From assembly GCA_017615795.1 (NCBI GenBank), contig JAFZZK010000029.1:25646-89645 (forward strand): a stretch of DNA of 64,000 bases, in the 5' to 3' direction. Positions 19,468 through 28,120 of the stretch are shown piece after piece. Within the stretch, counting starts at the first letter, position 1; the number at the start of each line of letters is the position of its first letter. Position numbers and translations under genes: made by a program. The notes beneath the pieces were generated by a model. The model was not told the DNA's origin. It saw only the letters and a list, made by a program, of their open reading frames with translations, and did no database searches. This DNA comes from Bacteroidales bacterium. GTDB lineage: Bacteria > Bacteroidota > Bacteroidia > Bacteroidales > WCHB1-69.

Positions 19468-20612
19468 TCCACGATAAAGAGATTTTCGGCAATGCCGTCG
19501 GCGAACCAGAGACCTTTTGCGGTGAGTCTCAGTCTGCCGGCGGCATTTTCGTACCATATAGTCGGCACGTTCGACTCAAAATGGCGAATGATGTCCTGGA
19601 CTCGTTTTTCGCCATAGTGCGAGGCGATTTCATCCAGCAGGAGTCCTTTGTGGGTGCGCAGCGACAGCAGGATTGTTTCGTTGTAGATGTCGGTGGGGGA
19701 GAGCTCTTCACGCTCCTCGCACATCCTGCCGCACTGGATATTTTCTGCGTAATGTTTCAGGTTTGCCGGGTTCCATTGCCGGGAGTGCCCGTCGAAGGAG
19801 TGTGCGGCGGGGCCCAATCCCAAGTATGGCGTGTGGCTCCAGTAGGCGGAGTTGTGGCGCGACTCGAAGTCGGGCTGGCAGAGGTTGGAGATTTCGTACT
19901 GCTCAAACCCTGGGCGTTCGGGTGTTCCGCTTGCGGTTATTTTCTCAATCAGCAAGTCATATTGCCGTGCCGCCTGTTCATCGTCCACGGGCGCGTGCTT
20001 GCCTCCTTGGATTTGCTTGTAGAGCCGGCTGTTCTCTTCCGCCGTGAGGGCATAGCACGAAAGGTGCCGGATGGGGAGGCTGAAAGCGGTGTCAAGGTCT
20101 TGCTCCCATTCGGTGTCGGTGCGTTCCGCGACCCCATAGATGAGGTCTATGGAGATGTTGTCGAAACCGGCCTGCCGTGCATTGCCTACGGCATCGAGGG
20201 CTTGCTGTGCTGTGTGCCGACGTCCCATGAACCGCAATACGTGCTCCTGGAACGACTGTACCCCGATGCTGAGGCGGTTGATGCCAAGCTCCCGCAGTGT
20301 GCTGCAATAATCTTGCGTGAGTTGCTCGGGGTTGGCTTCCAAAGTTATTTCCGTCAGATTGCTTGTGTCGTAATAATGTTCCACTTGTCGCAATATTTGC
20401 GACAACTCGTCGGCAGTGAGCAGGCTCGGGGTGCCGCCGCCAAAATAGAGAGTTTGTAGGGGGGCATGCGGCAGATAGTCGCGCCGAATTCTGATTTCAT
20501 CCAACAGGGTCTTGACATATAATTCCTTGTCGCGGGTGCTCGCCACAGAGTAGAAACCGCAGTAGATGCACTTGCTCAGGCAAAATGGAACGTGTATATA
20601 TATGCCGGCCAT
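19464..20612 (-). CDS. hemW: radical SAM heme chaperone HemW
   Basis: The 382-residue protein shows the HemW-type iron-sulfur motif CLSKCIYCGFYS, with Cys11, Cys15 and Cys18 binding a 4Fe-4S cluster, then GGGTPS (SAM binding) and a C-terminal HemN_C-like domain. HemW inserts heme into respiratory proteins and lacks the coproporphyrinogen oxidase function of HemN, with which it is often confused. Length is typical. The alpha-oxoamine synthase gene upstream ends in a terminator, so hemW must have its own promoter or depend on read-through; none was clear in the 62-nt gap. Confidence 0.9.
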   Translation of the reverse strand: MAGIYIHVPFCLSKCIYCGFYSVASTRDKELYVKTLLDEIRIRRDYLPHAPLQTLYFGGGTPSLLTADELSQILRQVEHYYDTSNLTEITLEANPEQLTQDYCSTLRELGINRLSIGVQSFQEHVLRFMGRRHTAQQALDAVGNARQAGFDNISIDLIYGVAERTDTEWEQDLDTAFSLPIRHLSCYALTAEENSRLYKQIQGGKHAPVDDEQAARQYDLLIEKITASGTPERPGFEQYEISNLCQPDFESRHNSAYWSHTPYLGLGPAAHSFDGHSRQWNPANLKHYAENIQCGRMCEEREELSPTDIYNETILLSLRTHKGLLLDEIASHYGEKRVQDIIRHFESNVPTIWYENAAGRLRLTAKGLWFADGIAENLFIVD

Positions 20613-20625
20613 ATTGGATCAGGGT

Positions 20626-20655
20626 AAAAAAAAGCACCTATGTGGATAGGTGCTT
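20626..20655 (-). terminator. terminator after the alpha-oxoamine synthase gene
   Basis: AAGCACCTAT (20632-20641) pairs perfectly with ATAGGTGCTT (20646-20655); on the minus strand a run of eight Ts follows. Confidence 0.85.
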
Positions 20656-20674
20656 TGCTATCGGGAGGGTTGGA

Positions 20675-21940
20675 TTACATCTTGATTAAGGCCATGTCGG
20701 GAATGGGCAGGTCATACTCGCCCTTGGCCAAACGGCTCTTGATGTCGCGGAAGGCTTCCAAGGTGCGGTTGACGTCTTCTATGCTGTGCGCGGCAGTGGG
20801 GATGATGCGGAAAATGAGCATGCCGGCCGGAATGACGGGGTAGGTGACGATAGAACAGAAAATGTTGTAGTTCTCGCGCAGGTCAACGGCGATGTTGGCG
20901 GCCTCGTTAATCTTGCAGGGCAGGAACACGGGGGTAACACAGGCCTCGGCGGGTCCGATGTCATAGCCTAACTCGCGGAAGCCTTTTTGCAGGCTGCGGG
21001 TGATCTCCCAGAGGTGGGCTCTGAGTCTGTCGCCCTCTTCGCTGCGGATGATTTCGAGACGTTTCAGGCAGCCGACCACGATGGGCATGGGCAGAGACTT
21101 GGCATACATTTGGGAGCGCATGTTGTAGCGCAGGAAATTGACGATGGCTTTTTCGGAAGCGACGAAGCCGCCGATGGTGGCCATGGACTTGGCGTAGGCG
21201 CCGATGTAGATGTCAATGTCGTCCATTACGCCGAAATGCTCGGAGGTGCCTCTGCCGTGCGGGCCCATGCAGCCGAAGCCGTGGGCATCGTCAATGAGTA
21301 TGCGGAATTGGTATTTCTTCTTGAGGGCTGCAATTTGGTCAAGTATACCGAGCGCGCCGGTCATGCCGAACACACCTTCGGTGATGAGCAGGACACCGCC
21401 GCCTTGCTTGTCTGCAAGTTCGCAGGCGCTGGCAAGGATTTTGTCGCAATCTTCGATGTCGTTGTGGCGGAATTTGAAACTTTTACCTATATGAAGACGG
21501 ATGCCGTCGCGCAGGCATGCGTGGGCCTCGGCATCGTAAACGATGACATCGCGGCGGGTTACCAGGGAGTCGATGGTGGACATGATGCCTTGATAGCCGA
21601 AATTGAATTCGAAGGCCGCCTCCTTATGCTCGAATTCGGCCAGTTCTCTTTCTAATTGCTCGTGCAGCGCGGTTTGTCCGGTCATCATGCGGCTGCCCAT
21701 GGGGTACGCCATGCCCCAGCGCGCGGCGCCTTCCGCATCAGCCTTGCGCACCTCGGGATGGTTGGCCAATCCCAGGTAGTTGTTGATGCTCCAGCACAAC
21801 ACGTCTTTGCCGTTGAAACGCATGTGGGGGCCGAGCTCGCCCTCTAATTTTGGAAATGCGAAATATCCGTCGATTTTTTCACGATATTGTCCAATGGGAC
21901 CGCCGGATGATTCTTTGACTCTTTCAAAAATGTCCTTCAT
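20675..21940 (-). CDS. PLP-dependent alpha-oxoamine synthase (serine palmitoyltransferase / cysteate acyltransferase / KBL type)
   Basis: The 421-residue protein is a fold-type I PLP enzyme of the family that condenses an amino acid with an acyl thioester and releases CO2. Visible are NNYLGLANHPEV (about 53-64), the PLP-contacting DDAHGFG (about 216-222) and the Schiff-base Lys251 in AYAKSMATIGG. It belongs to the subgroup beginning MKDIFERVK with GYFAFPKLEGELGPHMRF, which I recall as widespread in Bacteroidota and different from the Sphingobacterium-type serine palmitoyltransferase. Members of this branch have been linked to sphingolipid or sulfonolipid (cysteate-using) synthesis; which one applies here is inference. 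It follows two thioredoxin-like genes by 31 nt. Confidence 0.8.
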   Translation of the reverse strand: MKDIFERVKESSGGPIGQYREKIDGYFAFPKLEGELGPHMRFNGKDVLCWSINNYLGLANHPEVRKADAEGAARWGMAYPMGSRMMTGQTALHEQLERELAEFEHKEAAFEFNFGYQGIMSTIDSLVTRRDVIVYDAEAHACLRDGIRLHIGKSFKFRHNDIEDCDKILASACELADKQGGGVLLITEGVFGMTGALGILDQIAALKKKYQFRILIDDAHGFGCMGPHGRGTSEHFGVMDDIDIYIGAYAKSMATIGGFVASEKAIVNFLRYNMRSQMYAKSLPMPIVVGCLKRLEIIRSEEGDRLRAHLWEITRSLQKGFRELGYDIGPAEACVTPVFLPCKINEAANIAVDLRENYNIFCSIVTYPVIPAGMLIFRIIPTAAHSIEDVNRTLEAFRDIKSRLAKGEYDLPIPDMALIKM

Positions 21941-21971
21941 AGTAGTATTGTTGGGTTAAGTATTTTCGGAT

Positions 21972-23459
21972 TTATTGCTTGTTCTTTTTCAACTCTATTT
22001 TTTCATACTCTTCAAGGAATTGAGGCAGATTGAACATGTCAATTCGCTTGTTGAGGATGATGCGGTGGTCGGAATTGTCGATGATGAACATGGCCGGATT
22101 GCCCGTTTCGTATATGCCAAAGTAGTCAAGGTAATCTATGTTGCCCTTGTTGCCGCCGACTTGTGTCCATGGGTATTTGTTGTCCTTCACATACTTCTTC
22201 CACGCCTCGATGGTGTCGTCGTTGCCAATGGCGTAGACATCGAAATTACGTGTGCCTGCAGCCTCCAAGGAGTCGTATACTTGGCACAGTTTTTTGGATT
22301 CTTTCTTACAGGTAGGGCAGTTGGGATCGTAGAACCAGAGGATGGTATAGGGTTTTGTGGTGTGATATGACGATTTCCAAAGGCGGGCATCCTCGTACAA
22401 GTTGGTGTCAGGGATGATGAGCTCAGGGGCGATTTTCCCGATCAGGATGGGCTCGATGCGCTTGACGCGCTTTTGATATTTGCCCAGAAGGTCTTCGTCA
22501 AGCCAGTAACACTTGCCGGCCAATTGGTTGGTCTTCGCAATATGATAGAACACGGCATCATGTCCGATGATCTTGCTGGTCTCGAATTCGTATGTGAGCC
22601 AACTGACACAATAGTGGTACATGAACGTGTCCTTTTCTGTCTTTGCCAAGAACATGTCAATATATTGGTTGATGGTGTCGGATTTCTGGTAATAGAGTAT
22701 TTTGGTGAAATACTCTTTCAATTTGGGCTCGAAAGAGGGAATATAAATGAAACGGTGGTCGCCGAGGTCGACATTGTCCCAATAATGTTTGCGATAATAG
22801 TACACCTGGGCTTCTTTGTCGACAGAGCCATCCTCTTTCGTGATCGTGGGCACTTCGATTTCTTGGTAGGATTTCTGCATCTTGGAGAACAGATAATCGG
22901 GATGGGCAGCGATGAGGTCATTGATGAAATCTTGCATCTCCGTGTTGAGATTCTTGAGTTTTTCCTTGTAGACATCTGCACTGTCCTTGTTGCCTGCGCC
23001 CTCAAATTCTTTCACTTTCTTGCCCCATTCCGTCGCTCTCTTCTGAGCGTCTGCAGTTTTGCGCTGGAACTTCAGCATCTCCACATTCTCGGGCGAATTT
23101 TGGACGTTGAAATTTTCAACGTTGCCTGTCGTGTCAAGGTTGTAGGTAAAGAATTGGTTGTTGTCGATAATGAAGTTCAGGTAGAGTTTCTTGTCACCGG
23201 ACACGAGCGAATACATGCCGTCGTCATACTTCTTGGTCCCCTTGAATACGAATTTTCCAGGTGCAACGGGTGTCGCGGAGTCTTTAAGAATCAGCTTCTC
23301 ATTGTAATGAATCACCAAGTACATCAATTTGTCCTTGGAGTTCTTGATGTTGAAAGTGATTTCGTGGCCTTGCTTGGGCGTGCTTTTGCCTTTTTGTGCG
23401 GAAAGGCCGCCTATGATGAAAACACAGATAAGAAAGAGTAATAAATAATGTTTTTTCAT
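21972..23459 (-). CDS. secreted thioredoxin-fold (TlpA/AhpC-TSA-like) protein
   Basis: The 495-residue protein starts with a signal peptide (MKKHYLLLFLICVFIIGGLSAQ). Residues about 30-130 resemble the beta-rich N-terminal domain common in Bacteroidota TlpA-like proteins, a helical middle part with charged repeats follows, and the last ~150 residues form a thioredoxin domain with the redox site CPTC in LWFYDPNCPTCKKES. It should act as a thiol-disulfide oxidoreductase outside the cytoplasm. It lies 9 nt behind a paralogue that has CDHC instead, so the two probably arose by duplication and are co-expressed. Confidence 0.8.
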   Translation of the reverse strand: MKKHYLLLFLICVFIIGGLSAQKGKSTPKQGHEITFNIKNSKDKLMYLVIHYNEKLILKDSATPVAPGKFVFKGTKKYDDGMYSLVSGDKKLYLNFIIDNNQFFTYNLDTTGNVENFNVQNSPENVEMLKFQRKTADAQKRATEWGKKVKEFEGAGNKDSADVYKEKLKNLNTEMQDFINDLIAAHPDYLFSKMQKSYQEIEVPTITKEDGSVDKEAQVYYYRKHYWDNVDLGDHRFIYIPSFEPKLKEYFTKILYYQKSDTINQYIDMFLAKTEKDTFMYHYCVSWLTYEFETSKIIGHDAVFYHIAKTNQLAGKCYWLDEDLLGKYQKRVKRIEPILIGKIAPELIIPDTNLYEDARLWKSSYHTTKPYTILWFYDPNCPTCKKESKKLCQVYDSLEAAGTRNFDVYAIGNDDTIEAWKKYVKDNKYPWTQVGGNKGNIDYLDYFGIYETGNPAMFIIDNSDHRIILNKRIDMFNLPQFLEEYEKIELKKNKQ

Positions 23460-23468
23460 AACTGGTTT

Positions 23469-24788
23469 TTATTCTTTTGTGGTTCTGTTTTTGAAAAATA
23501 AGCGTAATTCGTCTAACGTGATTTGACGTGCAATTATTGTGTGATCCTGTGTGTTGTCTATCAAGAACATCACAGGGGTGGTCATGATGTCGAAATACTC
23601 GATAAAGTCGATGTTCTGCTCTCCACGCGAGGTGCTCAGGTTGGTCCAGTCCCAAAGCTGATGCTTGTAGGAGAAGGCCTTCCAGCGCTCGTAGTCGTCG
23701 TTAACCTCAACGGCAAATACCTCAAAGTCGTAGTCGTTGCCATGCTCTTGGTAGAGTTGATGCAACGGCGGTGTCATCTCTTGGCAGTGGTCGCAGTCGG
23801 GGTCCCAGAACCAAAGGACGGTGTAATGGGCCTTGATGTCCAGGGTGGAATGTGCTTTGCCTTCGATGTCATGCGAGATGAGTTCGGGAATCCGGGCTCC
23901 AGGGATAATCTTGCGCAGATTGTTGATTTTTCGTTCTATACGGCGCTCGGAGCCCTCTTCAATCCAACTATGATCGTAATGGTCGTAGAGATGCACCAGC
24001 ACGGGGTCGTAGTCGGGATTGTGGACATCCAACAGGGAAAAGAGGCTACGGATGTAGTAGTCGCGCACGATGGGGTTGGTGCAGCGTGACAGCAGCTGGT
24101 CAACCTTGGCGATGCAGTCGGCGGCATTTTGGTCTTCCGGCTCCAAGATGTATTCCAGCATGGCACGGATGTAGTGGCCGGGCACATGCAGGAGACGAGG
24201 ATCTGAAAAGTCGATGAGGTCGAGCAGGTGTTGGTAGGCTGTGTTGTTGTTGAGAGCTTCTCCGTAGAGAGAGAAGTTGTCTATGCGGATATATTGGGTG
24301 ACGAAAGCGTCAGGAGCGGTTTCGGCGAGGTTGTCCAGCATGGTGCGCACAAGTTCGCGCTTTTGGGACATCTGGGTGTGATAGCGGAGAAGTATGTTGT
24401 TCTCTTCGTTGTCCGACGATGCGTTGTCCGTAAGGTTGATGCTGAAATGATTCCCTTGGTTGATGATGACGGGGAAACTTCGGAGACTCAAAGCATCGAG
24501 ATCCGAGGCGTTGGGGATGGGAGAAACCGTGTAGACTCCACAGGGGATCTCTTTCTTCTTGTTTTTGAAAGAGTTTGTGTTCTTAATCACGATTGAGCTG
24601 TCCAAGCAGTAGATATCAATGCCGTTGTGTCCATACAGATATAGTTTGGAGGGGATCTCCTTTTCTCCTTTGATGGTGATGTCATATCCTTTCCGGACGG
24701 GTGTGCCGTTGTCGGTGGATACTTGTCCTTGGGTGGCGCAACCCCAGACGCAGCAGCAGAGTGAAAGAAGCAACAATCGTGGTTTCAT
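23469..24788 (-). CDS. secreted thioredoxin-fold protein, probable lipoprotein
   Basis: I start at ATG 24788; an in-frame TTG two codons upstream is less likely. The 439-residue product has a short signal peptide ending CVWGC, which may be a lipobox although the Trp is unusual. The domain order matches its downstream neighbour: beta-rich N-terminus, helical middle, C-terminal thioredoxin fold with the site CDHC in LWFWDPDCDHCQEMTP. It belongs to the family of periplasmic redox proteins seen in tandem in Bacteroidota. It sits 21 nt behind the phosphohexomutase gene in the same transcription unit. Confidence 0.78.
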   Translation of the reverse strand: MKPRLLLLSLCCCVWGCATQGQVSTDNGTPVRKGYDITIKGEKEIPSKLYLYGHNGIDIYCLDSSIVIKNTNSFKNKKKEIPCGVYTVSPIPNASDLDALSLRSFPVIINQGNHFSINLTDNASSDNEENNILLRYHTQMSQKRELVRTMLDNLAETAPDAFVTQYIRIDNFSLYGEALNNNTAYQHLLDLIDFSDPRLLHVPGHYIRAMLEYILEPEDQNAADCIAKVDQLLSRCTNPIVRDYYIRSLFSLLDVHNPDYDPVLVHLYDHYDHSWIEEGSERRIERKINNLRKIIPGARIPELISHDIEGKAHSTLDIKAHYTVLWFWDPDCDHCQEMTPPLHQLYQEHGNDYDFEVFAVEVNDDYERWKAFSYKHQLWDWTNLSTSRGEQNIDFIEYFDIMTTPVMFLIDNTQDHTIIARQITLDELRLFFKNRTTKE

Positions 24789-24809
24789 GAGCAAACGCGG
24801 TATGCTTTG

Positions 24810-26198
24810 TTATTGGATGATTTCGCGGACGTCTTGGAGGATTTTGCGGGCGATGTTGTCGGCGGTGGACTCGGAGAGGGCTTCTGCATAGACGCGCAGG
24901 ATGGGCTCGGTGTTGGAGCCGCGCACGTGTACCCAACTGTCCTCGAAGTCGATTTTGACGCCGTCGGTGCGATTGACCTCGTGGTTGGCATACTTTTCGG
25001 CGATGCTGTCGAGTATCTTGGCGGTGTCCATCTCGCCGCGCAGCTCGATTTTGTTCTTGGAGATCTTGTAGTCGGGATACAGGGAGCGGAGTTCAACGCA
25101 GGATTTGCCGGAGGTGGCCATGTAGGAGAGAATAAGGGCGATGCCCACGAGGGCGTCGCGGCCATAGTGCAGCTCGGGGTATATGACACCGCCGTTGCCT
25201 TCGCCGCCGATGACGGCGTTGGTGGCCTTCATCTTTTCCACCACGTTCACCTCGCCCACGGCAGAGGCATTGTATTCCACGCCGTACTGGCGGCTCACGT
25301 CGCGCAGTGCGCGGGTGGAGGAGAGGTTCGAGACGGTGTTGCCCGGCGTGTGCTGCAACACGTAGTCGGCCACGGAGACCAGCGTGTATTCTTCACCAAA
25401 CATCTCCCCGTTGGGCTTGATGAAGGCGAGGCGGTCCACGTCGGGATCGACCACGAAGCCGATATCGTAGCGCTCCTTGTTCATCGCCTCAGAGATGCCA
25501 TACAGGTTCTCTGGTATAGGTTCGGGATTGTGTGCAAATAGTCCGTTCGGCTCGTCGTTGAGCAGGGTGACTCGCTTGACGCCAAGTTGCTTCAACAGCG
25601 GCGGCAGGGCGATGGCACCCGTGGAGTTGATGGTGTCGATGATGACAGAGAAGTCGGCCTTGGCAATGGCATCGCGATTCACCAAGGGCAGACGCAGGAT
25701 GGCATCAATATGGTCTTGGATCGAGTTTTCGTAGAGAGTGTATGTGCCGAGATTTTTGGCATCGGCATACTGGAATTCGTGCGCGGTGGCGATTTCTTGC
25801 AGCTTGCGCCCGTCCTCACTCGAGAGGAACTCGCCCTTGTCGTTGAGCAGTTTCAAGGCGTTCCATTGTCCGGGGTTGTGGGAAGCGGTGACGATGACGC
25901 CGCCATCGGCATGGTGGTGCAGCACCGCCATCTCTGTGGTGGGCGTGGTGGACAGCCCCGTGTCGATAACGTCGGCACCCATGCCTTGCAAGGTGCCGCA
26001 GACCAAACGGCTCACCATTTCGCCGGAGACGCGTGCGTCGCGACCCACCACGATGGTGATTTTTTTATCGCCGCAACTTCCCTGTATAAAGGCTGCGAAG
26101 GCTGAGGTGAGTTCAATGATGTCTATGGGGGTGAGGTTCTCGCCGGCGTTTCCGCCGATAGTGCCCCTGATGCCGGAAATGGACTTTATTAGTGTCAT
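24810..26198 (-). CDS. glmM: phosphoglucosamine mutase / phosphomannomutase
   Basis: The 462-residue protein, from ATG 26198, contains all marks of the alpha-D-phosphohexomutase family: the phosphoserine loop TASHNP with Ser106, the Mg-binding DPDVDRLA (about 251-258), the sugar-binding GEGNGG loop (about 333-338) and the phosphate-binding RGSNTEPILR near the C-terminus. GlmM makes glucosamine-1-phosphate for peptidoglycan and LPS. Bacteroidota members annotated as phosphoglucosamine mutase look like this one, but a phosphomannomutase role is possible. It leads an operon with two thioredoxin-like genes and the alpha-oxoamine synthase gene. The frame is open upstream of this start, but it is GC-rich repeat sequence and not coding. 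Confidence 0.85.
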   Translation of the reverse strand: MTLIKSISGIRGTIGGNAGENLTPIDIIELTSAFAAFIQGSCGDKKITIVVGRDARVSGEMVSRLVCGTLQGMGADVIDTGLSTTPTTEMAVLHHHADGGVIVTASHNPGQWNALKLLNDKGEFLSSEDGRKLQEIATAHEFQYADAKNLGTYTLYENSIQDHIDAILRLPLVNRDAIAKADFSVIIDTINSTGAIALPPLLKQLGVKRVTLLNDEPNGLFAHNPEPIPENLYGISEAMNKERYDIGFVVDPDVDRLAFIKPNGEMFGEEYTLVSVADYVLQHTPGNTVSNLSSTRALRDVSRQYGVEYNASAVGEVNVVEKMKATNAVIGGEGNGGVIYPELHYGRDALVGIALILSYMATSGKSCVELRSLYPDYKISKNKIELRGEMDTAKILDSIAEKYANHEVNRTDGVKIDFEDSWVHVRGSNTEPILRVYAEALSESTADNIARKILQDVREIIQ

Positions 26199-26231
26199 GA
26201 ATCTCTTTGCTGTAGATTGGTTGTGAGGCCG

Positions 26232-26263
26232 CAAAAGTACAAAAAAAGCGGCGGAAATACAAA
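26232..26263 (-). promoter_or_regulatory. promoter of the glmM operon
   Basis: On the minus strand TTTG (26260-26263) and TACTTTTG (26232-26239) are spaced by 20 nt, the canonical Bacteroidota arrangement, 33 nt before the ATG. Confidence 0.75.
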
Positions 26264-26436
26264 CATTTTCTACTGCTATTTTTGGGACGTGAAAAGATGC
26301 CTTGAATTCACTTTTTCTGCAAAAACAGAACAAAATGTAAACTGTTTTCTTTCTGGATGAAAAGAGGGAATTGTTTGTCCGATGGCACAAAGTCTGCATT
26401 GTCGAGTCTCCAAACAATGCTTTTTCTCCAACTTCC

Positions 26437-26600
26437 TTTCGCGGCGCGGTGGAGCGTTGAGACGAGAAAGATCGTTGTTCGCCGCGAAACGGATGTGCCG
26501 TCAGGCGAGTGTGCGTGAGGGATTGCAGTGGAAATGGCTGGCTTGCCAGCCATTGCAACGGAAAGCCCGACGGCGCGGCGGCGGGAGCCACGCCGCGCCG
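26437..26600. repeat. hairpin-rich GC island, diverged copy of the 112-bp repeat
   Basis: In the 498-bp gap between two minus-strand genes there are three perfect inverted repeats: TTTCGCGGCG (26437-26446) with 26480-26489; AATGGCTGGC (26533-26542) with 26545-26554; CGGCGCGGCG (26571-26580) with 26591-26600. The first hairpin and the bases inside it align with the core of the repeats at 55647 and 57275 on the same strand. I see no gene in the gap. Confidence 0.6.
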
Positions 26601-26696
26601 GCACGCCCAAATAAAAAAAGTAAGAAACCCTGACGTCTTTGTGTCATTGGGTATATTATTCCCCGAAAAGTTACAACCTCCGATAATTGAGGCACA

Positions 26697-28109
26697 TTAC
26701 CGATATTGTAATTTGTTCAGGAAAAAAACGGGATTCCGATTCCGGCTGCTTGTATTACGGAAACGGTAGCCTGACAGCAGATAATAGTCGCTGTACCAGT
26801 GATATAATGCTGTTGTGTATACCATGGGCGCGTTGCGGTTCTCTTGGGGGAAGAGTGTGGAGGACCGGATGGGGTCGATGACGTTCAACTGCTTGTCGGT
26901 GAGCATGGTTGTCAAGGTCTGGCCGATGATATGGTAGAACAGGATTTGCTCTGGGGAGAAAGTGACCCGGAGGTGCGTGGTGAGGTTCGTGAGCAACATG
27001 TTGTCGAAGGGGAAATCGTAGTTTCCTATCTGATGGCCTTTGAAGTCGAAAATCCGAACATCGGCATCGATGAAGCGGTATCCCATGAAGATGGGCTCCG
27101 TGGTGGGCACTCCATAAGAGTAGGTGGTCGAATAGCGGTATTCGGGGTAGAAAGACTCCGTGACAAAAGCCACCAGTGAACTGTCGCGGAACAGGCGCCC
27201 GGGCAGGTAGAGGACTTCTGTCTTCCCGGCGGCTGGCGGATCGTATGTGCTTAGTTCAATGTTCGAAAATTCGCCGTTGTCGTAGATGAGCGTGTAGATT
27301 CCGGTGGCGGTGTTGTCGTAGGAGCTTTTTCGCAGTTGGTAGGTGCCGGCAATCATTAGCCGTCCGGAATCCAACAGGGCTATGCGGGCGTTCTGAAAGC
27401 GATAGGATCCGGTGTCAGGCAGGTCAATCATGCGTGTGACATCGCCTTCCAGGGTGCTTTCGCAAAGCCAGATGACGTTGTTCCGACTGTTTGAGCCGAT
27501 GTTGGCGCATACTACCACACGTTTTCCTTCAGGGTCGATCGCATAATCGTCAATCGTGTAATCTGGTGCATCTTTGAGATAGAGCCCATGTACGTATGGC
27601 CGGTTGGAGGGTAACACAAACAAATTGCTGCTCGATTTTCCGGTAGGGCAGGTAAAAAAAATTGTATGTGCATAATTCCTGATGTGGGCAATATCCTCTG
27701 TGGGCAGATTGTGGATGTGCAGGGTGTCCATCCCGTCGAAGCCGGGTCGCAGGTGCAGCAATATGCCTCTCGGACCCTTTTTCTTCTTGATCTTTTCTTG
27801 ATAGAGCACATACAGGTCGCCGTCGTGGTAGGTGGATGCAATGTATATATATTGTAAAGGCAAGCGTAGCAACGTTTCCTTTTGTTTTTGCAAATTGACG
27901 TCGTAGTGGACGATGTGTGCGACGGGTGTGTCGGTGTCGTAGGTTGGATAAAGGATATAAAGACCTGACGTGTCGCATAGGACGTACTGCAGTTCGGAGG
28001 AAAACTGGCTGGCGGGAAATTCCAGACGTATGGGATTGTCGCCCTGGGCATGCAAATGTCCAAGGACAAGGCAAAAAAGTATGCCGATAAGGGCAATCCG
28101 TGTTTTCAT
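26697..28109 (-). CDS. secreted protein of unknown function
   Basis: I do not recognise this family. From ATG 28109 the 470-residue product begins with a signal peptide (MKTRIALIGILFCLVLGHLHAQ). The rest is rich in short beta-strand-like stretches separated by turns (for instance RMIDLPDTGSYRF and GVYTLIYD-like segments), compatible with a beta-propeller or another all-beta fold, but no repeat unit could be aligned with confidence. No catalytic motif or lipobox is seen. It follows fabG by 11 nt and is probably the last gene of the glyA-to-fabG transcription unit. Upstream in-frame sequence overlaps fabG and is not part of the gene. Confidence 0.7.
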   Translation of the reverse strand: MKTRIALIGILFCLVLGHLHAQGDNPIRLEFPASQFSSELQYVLCDTSGLYILYPTYDTDTPVAHIVHYDVNLQKQKETLLRLPLQYIYIASTYHDGDLYVLYQEKIKKKKGPRGILLHLRPGFDGMDTLHIHNLPTEDIAHIRNYAHTIFFTCPTGKSSSNLFVLPSNRPYVHGLYLKDAPDYTIDDYAIDPEGKRVVVCANIGSNSRNNVIWLCESTLEGDVTRMIDLPDTGSYRFQNARIALLDSGRLMIAGTYQLRKSSYDNTATGIYTLIYDNGEFSNIELSTYDPPAAGKTEVLYLPGRLFRDSSLVAFVTESFYPEYRYSTTYSYGVPTTEPIFMGYRFIDADVRIFDFKGHQIGNYDFPFDNMLLTNLTTHLRVTFSPEQILFYHIIGQTLTTMLTDKQLNVIDPIRSSTLFPQENRNAPMVYTTALYHWYSDYYLLSGYRFRNTSSRNRNPVFFLNKLQYR

Positions 28110-28120
28110 GGGAAAAGGGA

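Noticed and set aside
26697-28109. A six-bladed beta-propeller assignment for the secreted protein
   Set aside because: Strand-like segments are present, but no blade repeat could be aligned by eye.
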